The position numbers and the translations under genes were made by a program. A stretch of 56,042 nt of DNA from Burkholderiaceae bacterium. GTDB taxonomy: Bacteria; Pseudomonadota; Gammaproteobacteria; Burkholderiales; Burkholderiaceae_C. The notes beneath the pieces were generated by a model. It was not told the DNA's origin. It worked only from the letters and a program-made list of their open reading frames with translations, and did no database searches. Location of the stretch: positions 1 to 56,042 of the forward strand of contig SCRU01000183.1 in the NCBI GenBank assembly GCA_004323695.1. The letters run 5' to 3'. Positions within the stretch are counted from its first letter, which is position 1; each line of letters begins with the position of its first letter. Below are positions 16,141 through 25,550 of this stretch, piece after piece.

Positions 16141-17148
16141 ATGTCAAAGGTCAAACCAGCTCCGTTGCCGCCGGATACCGTCATTGGCGGCTATCGGGTG
16201 GTGCGCAAGGTATCGGCGGGAGGGTTTGGCCTGGTTTACCTCGCCGTCGACAACGAGGGCCAGCAGGTCGCTGTCAAGGAATACCTGCCGTCCTCCCTCG
16301 CCACCCGGGGCCCCGGAGAGTTGCTGCCTCAAGTGCAGCCCGAAAAGCTGTCCCTGTACCGGCTCGGTCTCAAGAGTTTTTTCGAAGAGGGCCGTGCGCT
16401 GGCGCAGATCTCTCACCCTTCGGTGGTGAGCGTGCTGAATTTCTTTCGGGAAAACGAGACCGTCTACATGGTGATGAACTACCTGGAGGGCGCGACCCTG
16501 CAGGACTTCATTATTGCCGCGCGCGAGCTCAAGAAGCAGAAGGTGTTTCGCGAGTCCACCATCCGCTCGCTGTTCGACGAGATCCTGCGCGGGCTGCGCA
16601 TCGTGCACCAGCACAAGATGCTGCACCTGGACATCAAGCCGGCCAACGTGTTCATCACCGACGACAACAAGGCGGTGATGATCGACTTCGGCGCCGCGCG
16701 TGAAGTGCTGTCGAAAGAGGGCAACTTCATCCGCCCGATGTACACCCCCGGCTTCGCGGCGCCCGAGATGTACCGGCGCGACTCGTCCATGGGCCCGTGG
16801 ACCGACATCTACGCGATCGGCGCCTGCATCTATGCCTGCATGCAGGGCTACCCGCCCAACGATGCGCCGCAGCGGCTGGACAAGGACCGTCTCGGTCTGG
16901 CCCTGTCGCGCCTGCGCGGGGTGTATTCGGACAATCTCATCGAGGTGGTGGAGTGGTGCATGTCGCTCGACCCGCTGTCGCGTCCGCAGTCCGTTTTTGC
17001 GCTGCAAAAGGAACTGAGCCGGGAGAACGAGAGGCGTTACACCAAGCTTTCCGTCGGAGAGAAGGTGCGCCTGCAGTTTGACAGCCTCGTGACCGATACC
17101 AAGAAGAACCTGCGCAACGTGACGGTGTTCGGCGCCAGGACGAAATGA
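16141..17148 (+). CDS. Cytoplasmic Ser/Thr protein kinase
   Basis: 335 residues. Hanks-type kinase with glycine loop SAGGFGLVY (25-33), ATP lysine K46 (VAVKEY), catalytic loop HLDIKPANV (D164) and DFG at 182-184. The catalytic loop has HLD in place of HRD, so activation-loop phosphorylation may not be needed. No transmembrane segment or PASTA domain is seen; the C-terminal tail after about 290 is basic. The stop overlaps the start of a PP2C phosphatase (ATGA), forming a kinase/phosphatase switch. The partners resemble the PpkA/PppA type, but no type VI secretion genes are nearby. Substrates are unknown. Confidence 0.92.
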   Translation: MSKVKPAPLPPDTVIGGYRVVRKVSAGGFGLVYLAVDNEGQQVAVKEYLPSSLATRGPGELLPQVQPEKLSLYRLGLKSFFEEGRALAQISHPSVVSVLNFFRENETVYMVMNYLEGATLQDFIIAARELKKQKVFRESTIRSLFDEILRGLRIVHQHKMLHLDIKPANVFITDDNKAVMIDFGAAREVLSKEGNFIRPMYTPGFAAPEMYRRDSSMGPWTDIYAIGACIYACMQGYPPNDAPQRLDKDRLGLALSRLRGVYSDNLIEVVEWCMSLDPLSRPQSVFALQKELSRENERRYTKLSVGEKVRLQFDSLVTDTKKNLRNVTVFGARTK

Positions 17149-18047
17149 AGTTCTCCGTCTTCCAGGTCAGCCGCAAGGGCGGGCGCGACAAAAACGAAGA
17201 CCGCATGGGCTATTGCTACACCCGTGAGTCCGGCCTGTTCGTGCTGGCGGACGGCATGGGCGGGCATCCGGAGGGCGAGGTGGCGTCCCAGCTGGCACTG
17301 CAGATCGTCTCGGCGCTGTACCAGAAGGAGGCACGCCCCATCGTGAAGGATGCGCCGGCGTTTCTGGGCGGCGCGCTGATGGCGGCGCACCATCAGATCA
17401 TCCGTTACGCGAGCGAAAAGGGCATGCTCGACACGCCGCGCACGACGCTCGTGGCGGCCTTGGTGCAAGGCGCCAGCGCGTTCTGGGTGCATTGCGGCGA
17501 CTCGCGCCTGTACCTGGTGCGCGACGGCGAACTGCTCACGCGCACCCGCGATCACTCCTACAGCGAGCACCAGGGCACCAAACCGAACAACCCCGTGGCG
17601 ATGAACCGCAACATCCTGTTCACCTGCCTGGGCTCGCCGAGCAAGCCGATGTTCGATGTGACCGGGCCCATCACGTTGCAGCAGGGCGACAAGATCATGC
17701 TGTGCTCGGACGGCCTGTGGGGCACGCTCGACGACAGCGAGATCGTGCGTCAGCTGAGCCAGCAGCCCGTGTCCGAAGCCGTGCCCGAGCTGGTCGAGCG
17801 GGCCCTGCGCAGCGGCGGCACGCGCAGCGACAACGTCACCGTGATCGCGCTGGAATGGGAAACACCCGACTCCTTCGAATCCACCCGCGGCATTTCGACC
17901 GACAGCATCCATGAAGGGGTGTTTGCCTCCACCATCCAGGCCGGCCTGCTCGATCTCGCGGTGGACGACCTTGATGACGCCGCGATCGAGCGTTCAATCG
18001 CCGAAATCAACGAGGCCATCCGGCGTTCCGTCGTACGCAAGGCCTGA
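17145..18047 (+). CDS. PP2C-type Ser/Thr protein phosphatase
   Basis: 300 residues, translationally coupled to the kinase. Metal-binding motifs are visible in order: [41 protein letters not shown] and [14 protein letters not shown]. It should remove phosphates placed by the adjacent kinase. The last 60 residues (after VIALEW) form an acidic extension with a predicted helix, [20 protein letters not shown], absent from minimal PP2C enzymes and possibly a docking element. Confidence 0.93.
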   Translation: MKFSVFQVSRKGGRDKNEDRMGYCYTRESGLFVLADGMGGHPEGEVASQLALQIVSALYQKEARPIVKDAPAFLGGALMAAHHQIIRYASEKGMLDTPRTTLVAALVQGASAFWVHCGDSRLYLVRDGELLTRTRDHSYSEHQGTKPNNPVAMNRNILFTCLGSPSKPMFDVTGPITLQQGDKIMLCSDGLWGTLDDSEIVRQLSQQPVSEAVPELVERALRSGGTRSDNVTVIALEWETPDSFESTRGISTDSIHEGVFASTIQAGLLDLAVDDLDDAAIERSIAEINEAIRRSVVRKA

Positions 18048-18100
18048 CTTTTCCCGGCGGCGCGGGCCGCTATTTCGCCATTCAATTTTCTTGTTCAACC

Positions 18101-18832
18101 ATGCATCCATTTCAACGAAGCGGCACCCGTGCCGCAGACCAGCTGCGTCCCGTGCGCATCACGCGCCACTACACCATGCATGCCGAGGGGTCCGTGCTGA
18201 TCGAGTTCGGCAATACCAAGGTGCTGTGCACCGCGTCGGTCGAGGAAAGGGTGCCGGGCCACAAAAAGGGCAGCGGCGAAGGCTGGGTCACGGCCGAGTA
18301 CGGCATGCTGCCGCGCGCCACCCACACCCGTGGTGACCGCGAGGCCGCGCGCGGCAAGCAGAGCGGGCGCACGCAGGAAATCCAGCGCCTGATCGGGCGT
18401 TCGATGCGCGCGGTGTTCGATCTCAAGAAGCTCGGCGAGCGCACGATTTACCTCGACTGCGATGTGCTGCAGGCGGACGGCGGCACGCGCACGGCCAGCA
18501 TTACCGGCGCCTTCGTGGCGGCGCAGGACGCCGTCAATCAACTCATCGCGCAGGGCAAGCTCAACGCATCGCCGATCCTGGATCAGGTGGCCGCCATCTC
18601 GGTCGGCATCGTGCAGGGCACGCCGCTGCTGGACCTGGAGTACATCGAAGACTCCGCCTGCGACACGGACATGAATGTGGTGATGACCGGCGCCGGGAAC
18701 TATGTGGAGGTGCAGGGCACGGCCGAGGGTGCCGCCTTTTCGCGTGCCGAGATGGACGCGCTGCTCGCGCTGGCCGGCAAGGGCATTCGTGCACTGGTGC
18801 TGGCGCAGACGCAATCACTATCGGATAAATAG
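18101..18832 (+). CDS. rph: Ribonuclease PH
   Basis: 243 residues. It removes nucleotides after the tRNA CCA end by phosphorolysis. The start [15 protein letters not shown], the phosphate-binding segment [31 protein letters not shown] (R-rich) and [16 protein letters not shown] are family hallmarks. The stop codon (TAG) is supplied by a copy of an AT-rich interspersed repeat (18825-18871). rph-rdgB-hemW is a conserved order in betaproteobacteria. Confidence 0.96.
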   Translation: MHPFQRSGTRAADQLRPVRITRHYTMHAEGSVLIEFGNTKVLCTASVEERVPGHKKGSGEGWVTAEYGMLPRATHTRGDREAARGKQSGRTQEIQRLIGRSMRAVFDLKKLGERTIYLDCDVLQADGGTRTASITGAFVAAQDAVNQLIAQGKLNASPILDQVAAISVGIVQGTPLLDLEYIEDSACDTDMNVVMTGAGNYVEVQGTAEGAAFSRAEMDALLALAGKGIRALVLAQTQSLSDK

Positions 18833-18871
18833 CTATGTGTCGTTGTTGCATAAGGGTCAGAGCCTGATTTC
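18825..18871 (+). repeat. AT-rich interspersed mini-repeat, copy A
   Basis: Contains AAATAGC, 14 bases, then GCATAAGGGTCAGAGCC. Copies B (37524-37583) and C (25370-25437, inverted) keep the same two blocks and the same 14-base spacing. It fills the rph-rdgB gap and contributes the rph stop codon. Confidence 0.65.
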
Positions 18872-19471
18872 ATGAAGATTGTTCTTGCCTCCGGCAATGC
18901 CGGCAAGCTGGCGGAACTCCAGACCATGCTCGCGCCACTGGGGCTGTCGCTGGTGCGCCAGTCCGAGCTCGGCATTGCCGAAGCCGAGGAGCCGTTTCGC
19001 ACCTTTGTCGAGAATGCGCTCGCCAAGGCGCGCCACGCCGCGCGCCACAGCGGGCTGCCCGCGCTGGCCGACGACGCGGGCCTGTGCGTTGATGCCTTTG
19101 GCGGCCTGCCCGGCGTGGACACCGCGTTCTATGCCACGCAGTTCGGCTATGCGAAGGGCGACGCCAACAACGTGCGCGCGCTGCTGGAGCAACTGCAGGG
19201 CATTGAAAACCGGCGCGCGGCGCTGGTCAGCACGCTGGTGGCGGTGCGCTCGCCGCAGGATCCGGAGCCGTTGATCGCCGTGGGTCGCGTGGTCGGCGAA
19301 ATTGCGCGTGAGCCGGTGGGCAGCCACGGCTTCGGGTTCGATCCCGTGATGTTTGTCGCGCAATTTGGCAAGACCTTCGCGCAATTGCCGCCCGAGGTGA
19401 AAAATGCGCACAGCCACCGCGGCCAGGCGGCGCGGGACATGATGCGCCTGATTCGCGAGCGCTGGATGTGA
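18872..19471 (+). CDS. rdgB: XTP/dITP diphosphatase (RdgB/HAM1)
   Basis: 199 residues. It hydrolyses non-canonical purine triphosphates (ITP, XTP) to keep them out of DNA and RNA. The N-terminus MKIVLASGNAGKLAELQTML, the central FVENALAKARHAA...ADDAGLCVDAFGGLPGV and the C-terminal SHGFGFDPVMFV...SHRGQAARD are the family motifs. Its stop overlaps the hemW start by four bases. Confidence 0.96.
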   Translation: MKIVLASGNAGKLAELQTMLAPLGLSLVRQSELGIAEAEEPFRTFVENALAKARHAARHSGLPALADDAGLCVDAFGGLPGVDTAFYATQFGYAKGDANNVRALLEQLQGIENRRAALVSTLVAVRSPQDPEPLIAVGRVVGEIAREPVGSHGFGFDPVMFVAQFGKTFAQLPPEVKNAHSHRGQAARDMMRLIRERWM

Positions 19472-20664
19472 CCGCCGATATCCAGCACTACATGCGCCCC
19501 GGCGGTTTGCAGCTGGCGTCGCTGCCGCCGCTGTCGCTGTATGTGCACCTTCCCTGGTGCATCCGCAAATGCCCTTATTGCGATTTCAATTCGCACGAAA
19601 TGAAGCCGGGCGGGCTGCCCGAGCAACGCTACCTGGATGCGTTGATCGTCGATCTGGAAGCCGCGCTGCCGCTGGTCTGGGGCCGCACGATCCACAGCGT
19701 CTTTATCGGCGGCGGCACGCCCAGCCTGTTCTCGCCCGAAGCGATCGACCGCCTCCTGGGCGACATTCGGGCGCGGCTGCCGCTGGAGCCCGATTGCGAG
19801 GTCACGCTGGAGGCCAATCCGGGCACCTTCGAAAAAGATCGTTTCAGGGCGTTTCGCGCCGCCGGCGTGACGCGCCTGTCGGTGGGCGTGCAGAGCTTCA
19901 ACGATGCGCACCTGAAGGCGCTGGGCCGGGTGCACGATCGGGCCCAGGCGCTCGCCGCAGTGCAGGAGGCGGCCGCCGCGTTCGATACCTTCAACCTCGA
20001 CATCATGTACGCGCTCCCCAACCAGACGCTACAGGATGTGGAGCAGGATATCCAGACGGCGCTAGGGCTAAACCCCCCTCACATCTCGATCTACCACCTG
20101 ACGATCGAACCCAACACCTATTTCGCCAAATTCCCGCCGGTGGTGCCCGAGGACGACACGGCCTACGCCATGCTGGACCGCATCACCGAGCTGACCGGTG
20201 CGGCGGGGCTGGAGCGCTATGAGGTCTCGGCGTACGCCCGGCCCGGCCACCGCTGCGCGCACAACCTGAACTACTGGCAGTTTGGCGACTATCTGGGCAT
20301 TGGCGCGGGCGCGCACAGCAAGCTCAGTTTTGCGCACCGCATCGTGCGCCAGGTGCGCTTTCGCGAGCCGCGGCTGTACATGGACAACGCGCTCGCGGGG
20401 CAGGCCGTGGCGCAGGACGAGGAAGTCAGCCGCGCCGACTTGCCGTTCGAGTTCATGCTGAACGCGCTGCGCCTGAAGGACGGGTTCGAGCTGCCGCGGT
20501 TTTTCGAGCGCACCGGCCTCACGCTCAACGCGATCCGTCCGGGTCTTGACGAAGCCGAGCAAAAGGGACTGATTGCGCGTGACCATCTCAGCGCCAAGCC
20601 AACCGCGCGCGGTTTCGATTTTCTGAGCGACCTGCAGGCGATCTTCCTGCCGCCGTCCAAATAG
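19468..20664 (+). CDS. hemW: Radical SAM heme chaperone HemW
   Basis: 398 residues beginning with GTG inside the rdgB stop region. The [4Fe-4S]/SAM motif is CIRKCPYCDFNSH (CxxxCxxC), followed by GGGTPSLFSPEAIDRLL and the SVGVQSFNDAHLKALGRVHD segment. This cysteine pattern followed by Phe-Asn separates HemW-type proteins from true HemN coproporphyrinogen oxidase. HemW delivers heme to membrane respiratory proteins. Annotation as HemN in databases would be an old misname. Confidence 0.94.
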   Translation: MTADIQHYMRPGGLQLASLPPLSLYVHLPWCIRKCPYCDFNSHEMKPGGLPEQRYLDALIVDLEAALPLVWGRTIHSVFIGGGTPSLFSPEAIDRLLGDIRARLPLEPDCEVTLEANPGTFEKDRFRAFRAAGVTRLSVGVQSFNDAHLKALGRVHDRAQALAAVQEAAAAFDTFNLDIMYALPNQTLQDVEQDIQTALGLNPPHISIYHLTIEPNTYFAKFPPVVPEDDTAYAMLDRITELTGAAGLERYEVSAYARPGHRCAHNLNYWQFGDYLGIGAGAHSKLSFAHRIVRQVRFREPRLYMDNALAGQAVAQDEEVSRADLPFEFMLNALRLKDGFELPRFFERTGLTLNAIRPGLDEAEQKGLIARDHLSAKPTARGFDFLSDLQAIFLPPSK

Positions 20665-20715
20665 CGCCGGTCAATTCCTGCCCGGGGTTTGCGGGTGCGG
20701 CTCCGGGGGCGAAGC

Positions 20716-21633
20716 TCAAACCGGATTGACGCGGCCCAGCAGCAAATATTCCATCAGCGCCTTTTGCGCGTGCAATCTGTTTTCGGCCTCGTCCCAGACG
20801 ACCGATTGCGGGCCGTCGATCACGTCGGCCTCGACCTCTTCGCCGCGGTGCGCGGGCAGGCAGTGCATGAACAGCGCATCGGGCCGGGCGGCCCGCATCA
20901 TTTCGCCATCCACGCACCAGTCGTTGAAGGCCAGTCTGCGGGCCTCGTTCTCAGCCTCGAAGCCCATGCTGGTCCAGACGTCGGTGGTGACCAGGTCGGC
21001 CCCCGCGCAGGCGTCCATCGGGTCCCTGAAGACCTTGTAGCTGTCGCCGGAGCGCAGGCCCGCCACCGACTGGTCCACCTCATAGCCGCCGGGCGTGCTC
21101 ACATGCACCTTGAAGCCGAGCAGCTCGCTGGCCTGCAGCCAGGTGTTGGCCATGTTGTTGCCGTCGCCGACCCAGGCCACCGTCTTGCCCTTGATCGAAC
21201 CCCGGTGCTCGATATACGTGAAGATGTCGGCCAGGATCTGACACGGGTGGAACTCGTTGGTCAGGCCGTTGATGACGGGCACGCGCGAGTGCTCGGCGAA
21301 GCGCTCGATCTTGGTTTGCTCGAAGGTCCGGATCATCACCAGATCCACCATGCGGCTGATCACGCGGGCGCTGTCCTCGATCGGCTCCGCGCGCCCGAGC
21401 TGGCTGTCGGCCGTGGTCAGGTGCACCACGCTGCCGCCCAGCTGGTACATGCCGGTCTCGAAGCTCACGCGCGTGCGCGTGCTGGCCTTCTCGAAAATCA
21501 TCGCCAGCGTGCGGTCCGCCAGTGTGTGGTGCTTTTCGTAGGCCTTGAACTTCTTCTTGATCAGCGCCGCGCGCTCGAACAGATAGGCGTATTCGCCGGC
21601 GTCGAGATCGGAAAACTGCAGGTAGTGCTTCAT
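20716..21633 (-). CDS. argF: Ornithine carbamoyltransferase
   Basis: 305 residues. It makes citrulline from ornithine and carbamoyl phosphate in arginine synthesis. Carbamoyl-phosphate sites STRTR and HPCQ (EFHPCQILAD), and the ornithine/catalytic motif HCLPAHRGEE are all intact. The start MKHYLQFSD overlaps the argD stop (ATGA). The order argD-argF on one strand makes this an arginine operon. Confidence 0.97.
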   Translation of the reverse strand: MKHYLQFSDLDAGEYAYLFERAALIKKKFKAYEKHHTLADRTLAMIFEKASTRTRVSFETGMYQLGGSVVHLTTADSQLGRAEPIEDSARVISRMVDLVMIRTFEQTKIERFAEHSRVPVINGLTNEFHPCQILADIFTYIEHRGSIKGKTVAWVGDGNNMANTWLQASELLGFKVHVSTPGGYEVDQSVAGLRSGDSYKVFRDPMDACAGADLVTTDVWTSMGFEAENEARRLAFNDWCVDGEMMRAARPDALFMHCLPAHRGEEVEADVIDGPQSVVWDEAENRLHAQKALMEYLLLGRVNPV

Positions 21634-22853
21634 GGCGTCTCCGCAAGGAACTGCCTGATCAGCGGGCACAGGATGGCCACCACTTCGTCCGCTTCAGCCG
21701 CGGTCATGATCAACGGCGGCACCAGGCGAACCACGCGCTCGGCCGTGACGCTGATGAGCAACCCCTTGTCGGCGCAGCGGTTCACCAGCTCGCCGCAGGG
21801 CCTGGCCAACTCGATGCCCAGCATCAGGCCCATGCCGCGGATTTCGCGCACGCCCCCACCCGCAAGAGCATCGCCCAGTTCGCGGGTCAGCGCGGCACGC
21901 AGATGGTTGCCGACCCGGGTGGCGTTTTCCAGCAGGCCGTCTTCCTCCATGATGCGCAGGGTCTCGACCCCGGCGCGCATGGCCAGCGGGTTACCGCCGA
22001 AGGTGGTTCCGTGGTTGCCCGGCTGGAAGATATTGGCGGCCTTGGGGCCGGCCACCACGGCGCCGATCGGCACGCCCGAGCCCAGGCCCTTGGCCAGCGG
22101 CATCACGTCCGGCTTGATGCCGGCCCACTGGTGCGCGAACCACTTGCCGGTGCGCCCCATGCCGCACTGCACTTCGTCGATCATCAGCAGCCAGTCGCGC
22201 TCGTCGCACAGGCGGCGCACCTGCTGCAGGTACTCGATGCGCATCGGGTTGATGCCGCCTTCGCCCTGGATCGTCTCGAAGAACACCGCCACCACGTTCG
22301 GGTTGCCGGCAGTGGCCGCCTTGAGGGCTTCGATGTCGTTCAGCGGAACCCGGATGAAACCTTCCACCAGCGGGCCGAAGCCCTTTTGCACCTTCTCGTT
22401 GCCGGTGGCCGACAGCGTCGCGATGCTGCGGCCATGGAAGGCGTGCTCATAGACCACGATCTCGGGCCGCGCGATGCCCTTGTCGTGGCCGTACTTGCGC
22501 GCGAGCTTGAGCGCGGCCTCGTTCGCCTCCAGGCCAGTGCAGCAGAAGAACACATTGGTCAGCCCCGACAGTTCCACCAGTTTCGCGGCGAGTTTTTCCT
22601 GATTCGGCACGTGGTAGTAGTTCGAGCTGTGCATGATCTTGCCAATCTGGTCCTGCAGCGCGGGCACCAGCCGGGGGTGGTTGTGGCCCAGCGTGTTCAC
22701 CGCGATGCCGCCCAGCGCGTCGAGGTACGACTTGCCGTTGATGTCCCAGACGCGGCAGCCCTGGCCATGCGACAGCGCAATCGGCACGCGGCCATAGGTG
22801 TTCATGGTGTGCGGAGAGGCGGCTTCGAGAAACGACGGCACGGCAGCGTTCAT
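21630..22853 (-). CDS. argD: Acetylornithine aminotransferase
   Basis: 407 residues, class III PLP transaminase. It converts N-acetylglutamate semialdehyde to N-acetylornithine and often also serves lysine synthesis. Motifs include the phosphate-binding FCCTGLEANEAALKLARKYG, the PLP Asp in LLMIDEVQCGMGRTGKWFA and the Schiff-base lysine in PLAKGLGSGVPIGA. The conserved N-terminus starts MNAAVPSFLE at 22853; longer in-frame starts are not conserved. Translationally coupled to argF. Confidence 0.96.
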   Translation of the reverse strand: MNAAVPSFLEAASPHTMNTYGRVPIALSHGQGCRVWDINGKSYLDALGGIAVNTLGHNHPRLVPALQDQIGKIMHSSNYYHVPNQEKLAAKLVELSGLTNVFFCCTGLEANEAALKLARKYGHDKGIARPEIVVYEHAFHGRSIATLSATGNEKVQKGFGPLVEGFIRVPLNDIEALKAATAGNPNVVAVFFETIQGEGGINPMRIEYLQQVRRLCDERDWLLMIDEVQCGMGRTGKWFAHQWAGIKPDVMPLAKGLGSGVPIGAVVAGPKAANIFQPGNHGTTFGGNPLAMRAGVETLRIMEEDGLLENATRVGNHLRAALTRELGDALAGGGVREIRGMGLMLGIELARPCGELVNRCADKGLLISVTAERVVRLVPPLIMTAAEADEVVAILCPLIRQFLAETP

Positions 22854-23071
22854 GTGATTCACTCCAGAAGGGTTCCAAAACAGAACGGCCCAACGAGAAG
22901 TTGAGCCGTTGAAGCGCGATTTTAGGCGCAGGATTTGTTTTGTCTTTTGACCATTGCGCATCACTGCGATGCGCCCGGCGCCCGCTCGCCGAGTCTTGTA
23001 TAAGATAGAATACTTGTGCAGTGCAACAAGAGCGATCCTCGGCAGGCCTGCGTCCCCACCGCCTCTCTCCG

Positions 23072-23389
23072 ATGGCCACGAGCCCCACCACCGAAGTCTT
23101 CATTCAGGGCATCACCCGCGACGGCAGGACCTTCCGCCCCAGCGACTGGGCCGAGCGGCTGGCCGGCGTGATGAGCCCGTTTCGCCCCGGCGGGGCCCAG
23201 CCGGGCAGCTACCTCAGCTATTCGCCCTGGTGCTTCCCCACCTTCATGGGCGGTGTCAAGTGCGTGGTTGTGAACAGCGCGCTGCGCGACCACAACGTGA
23301 TGGCCTGGGATTTCTGCATGAACTTCGCGAAGGACAATGATCTGCAGATGGTCGAGGCGTGTCTGCTGCCGGACCGGCCGGGCGCCTGA
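23072..23389 (+). CDS. DUF3579 family protein
   Basis: 105 residues from MATSPTTEVFIQGITRDGR. The conserved stretch RPSDWAERLAGVMSPF...YSPWCFPTFMGGVKCVVVN...WDFCMNFAKDNDLQ matches the small DUF3579 family, which is found in betaproteobacteria next to argF/argD. Function is unknown; the tight association suggests a role tied to arginine metabolism. An in-frame ATG 17 codons upstream gives a non-conserved tail. A strong terminator follows. Confidence 0.85.
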   Translation: MATSPTTEVFIQGITRDGRTFRPSDWAERLAGVMSPFRPGGAQPGSYLSYSPWCFPTFMGGVKCVVVNSALRDHNVMAWDFCMNFAKDNDLQMVEACLLPDRPGA

Positions 23390-23406
23390 GCGCCGCGCCA
23401 GGCAAC

Positions 23407-23434
23407 AAAAAAGCCGTCTTTCGACGGCTTTTTT
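23407..23434. terminator. Bidirectional terminator between the DUF3579 gene and rpsT
   Basis: AAAAAAGCCGTC and GACGGCTTTTTT form a 12-bp stem around TTTC. It serves the two converging genes on opposite strands. Confidence 0.9.
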
Positions 23435-23501
23435 GCTCTTTGCATGGACAGCGCACCCCGCAAAACGGCGGACTGAAATCAGTCCGGGCGGGTTGCCCTG
23501 T

Positions 23502-23801
23502 TCAGGCGGTGGTGGCCAGGGTTTTCACCTTGGCGGAGAGGCGGCTCTTGTCGCGAGCCGCCTTGTTCTTGTGGAAGATGCCCTTGTCGGCCACCGTGTC
23601 CACCACGGCCTGCATCTTGCCAAACAGCTCGGTGGCCTTGGCCTTGTCGCCCGCGAGAACGGCTTTCTCGACGTTCTTCACCGCGGTGCGGTATTTGGAG
23701 CGCAGCGAGGTGTTCGCGGCGTTGATCTTGACGTCCTGGCGGACGCGCTTGCGGCCCGACGCGAGGCGCGGGTTCTTCTTTTTGGGTTTGGCTGAGGCCA
23801 T
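23502..23801 (-). CDS. rpsT: 30S ribosomal protein S20
   Basis: 99 residues. It is Lys/Arg/Ala-rich and helical, with [22 protein letters not shown] at the start and the conserved [19 protein letters not shown] near the end. It binds 16S rRNA early in assembly. It is divergent from murJ, as is usual in proteobacteria. Confidence 0.97.
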   Translation of the reverse strand: MASAKPKKKNPRLASGRKRVRQDVKINAANTSLRSKYRTAVKNVEKAVLAGDKAKATELFGKMQAVVDTVADKGIFHKNKAARDKSRLSAKVKTLATTA

Positions 23802-23916
23802 GGGTGTGTTCCTTGTGTCAGGGGGATGTTGTCGGCAAAGCCCTCAATTGTACCAGCGCGGCCGACGCCGGACGTGACGTGCCGGCTGGCCGCGACACCC
23901 CGGCTACACTTGCCGC

Positions 23917-25476
23917 GTGTCCCTGCTCAAGTCCGCGTCCACCGTCTCCCTGTTCACTCTGGCGTCCCGCGTGACCGGGCTGGTGCGCGACGTCTTGTTC
24001 GCGTCGGTGTACGGGGTCAGCCCCATGACGGACGCGTTCTTCGTGGCGTTTCGCATTCCCAATCTGTTTCGGCGGATCTTTGGCGAAGGGGCGTTCAGCC
24101 AGGCCTTTGTGCCGGTGCTGTCGGCCTGCAAGGAGGAGCGCGGTGATGCCGGCGCGCATGCCCTGATCGACCATGTCGCCACGCTGCTGGTCTGGGTGTT
24201 GCTGCTGGTCTGCGTGGTGGGTATTGTCGGCGCGCCGGTGCTGGTCTGGGCGCTGGCCAGTGGGTTCCACCCTGCGGCGTTCGATGCGACCGTGGTGATG
24301 ACGCGCTGGATGTTTCCGTACATCGGTTTCATGTCGCTGGTGGCGCTGGCGGGCGGCATCCTGAACACCTGGCGCAAATTTGCGGTGCCCGCGGCGGCGC
24401 CGGTGCTGTTGAACGTGGCGATGATCCTGGCCATCGTGGTCGCGAACCCGTGGTTCGAGCGCCACGGAATCGTGCCGATTTACTCGCAATGCGTGGGCGT
24501 GATCCTGGGCGGCATCCTGCAATTGAGTCTGCAACTCATTGCGCTGCGCCGCCTGGGCATGCTGCCCCGCCTGGGCCGCAGCCTGCGTGCCTTGCAGACG
24601 GCCTGGACGGACCCGGGCACCCGCAAGGTCCTGCGCCTGATGGGGCCGGCGCTGGTCGGCGTGAGTGTGGCGCAGATATCGCTGCTGATCAACACCCAGA
24701 TCGCCTCGCACCTGGCGCCCGGCAGCGTGACCTGGATCACCAACGCCGACCGGTTGATGGAGTTTCCCACCGCCATGCTGGGCGTCGCGCTGGGCGTGGT
24801 ATTGATGCCGCAGCTGGCGGCAGCCCGGGCCAGCCGCAACGATGCCGAATACTCCGCGATGCTGGATTGGGGCCTGCGCCTGGTCGTGCTGCTGTCGGTG
24901 CCTTGCGCGGTGGGCCTGTTGTTGTTTGCCAAGCCGCTGGTCGCGACCCTGTTCAACTACCGGGCGTTCACCGTGCTGGATGTGGACCGGACCGCCGCGG
25001 CGCTGATGAATTATGGCGTGGGGCTGCTCGGCATTGTGGCGATCAAGGTGCTGGCGCCCGGGTTTTATGCGCGCCAGGACACCGGCACGCCCATGCGCAT
25101 TGCCATCGGTGTGCTGGTGTTGGTGCAAGTGCTCAACTATTTCCTGGTGCCGCCGCTGCAGCATGCGGCGCTGACACTGTCGATCAGCATCGGTGCGGCG
25201 GTGAACGCGCTGCTGTTGCTCGCCGTGCTGGTTCGACGCGGCAGCTACCGGCCGCTGCCGGGTTGGGGCAGGTACCTGCTCCAGGTCATCGTGGCCAGCG
25301 CTTTGCTGGCGGTGTTTCTGCTATGGGGCGCGAACGCATTCGACTGGGCCGGGGCGCATGTTGAGAAATTTAGAAGAATATGGTCTCTGGCCCTTATGCT
25401 GATTACTTCTTGCGCTATTTACTTTATAGCTTTGCGGCTCACTGGCGTGAAAGTCATGGCGCTGCTGCGTCACTGA
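23917..25476 (+). CDS. murJ: Lipid II flippase MurJ
   Basis: 519 residues from GTG (LLKSASTVSLFTLASRVTGLVRD). About 14 hydrophobic segments; the family signature RIPNLFRRIFGEGAFSQAFVPVL and the substrate-cavity Arg/Asp residues of TM1-TM2 are present. It moves lipid II across the inner membrane for peptidoglycan synthesis. The last membrane segment (FRRIWSLALMLITSCAIYFIALRL) is encoded by an inverted copy of the AT-rich interspersed repeat, so the C-terminus has been rebuilt from repeat sequence without breaking the frame. Confidence 0.95.
   Translation: MSLLKSASTVSLFTLASRVTGLVRDVLFASVYGVSPMTDAFFVAFRIPNLFRRIFGEGAFSQAFVPVLSACKEERGDAGAHALIDHVATLLVWVLLLVCVVGIVGAPVLVWALASGFHPAAFDATVVMTRWMFPYIGFMSLVALAGGILNTWRKFAVPAAAPVLLNVAMILAIVVANPWFERHGIVPIYSQCVGVILGGILQLSLQLIALRRLGMLPRLGRSLRALQTAWTDPGTRKVLRLMGPALVGVSVAQISLLINTQIASHLAPGSVTWITNADRLMEFPTAMLGVALGVVLMPQLAAARASRNDAEYSAMLDWGLRLVVLLSVPCAVGLLLFAKPLVATLFNYRAFTVLDVDRTAAALMNYGVGLLGIVAIKVLAPGFYARQDTGTPMRIAIGVLVLVQVLNYFLVPPLQHAALTLSISIGAAVNALLLLAVLVRRGSYRPLPGWGRYLLQVIVASALLAVFLLWGANAFDWAGAHVEKFRRIWSLALMLITSCAIYFIALRLTGVKVMALLRH
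25370..25437 (-). repeat. AT-rich interspersed mini-repeat, copy C (inside murJ)
   Basis: Read on the minus strand it gives AAATAGC, 14 bases, GCATAAGGGCCAGAG, matching copy A in both blocks and spacing. It lies in frame in the 3' end of murJ. Confidence 0.65.
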
Positions 25477-25550
25477 TCGACCCAGGCTCGCGGCTGCGGC
25501 TCCGCAGGGGCGGGCCCGGATTGCTTTTTCGGAGACAATGAAACGGAACC

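Noticed and set aside
23818-25164. Long open frame opposite murJ
   Set aside because: Antisense shadow of MurJ, again His/Gln-rich with no motif.
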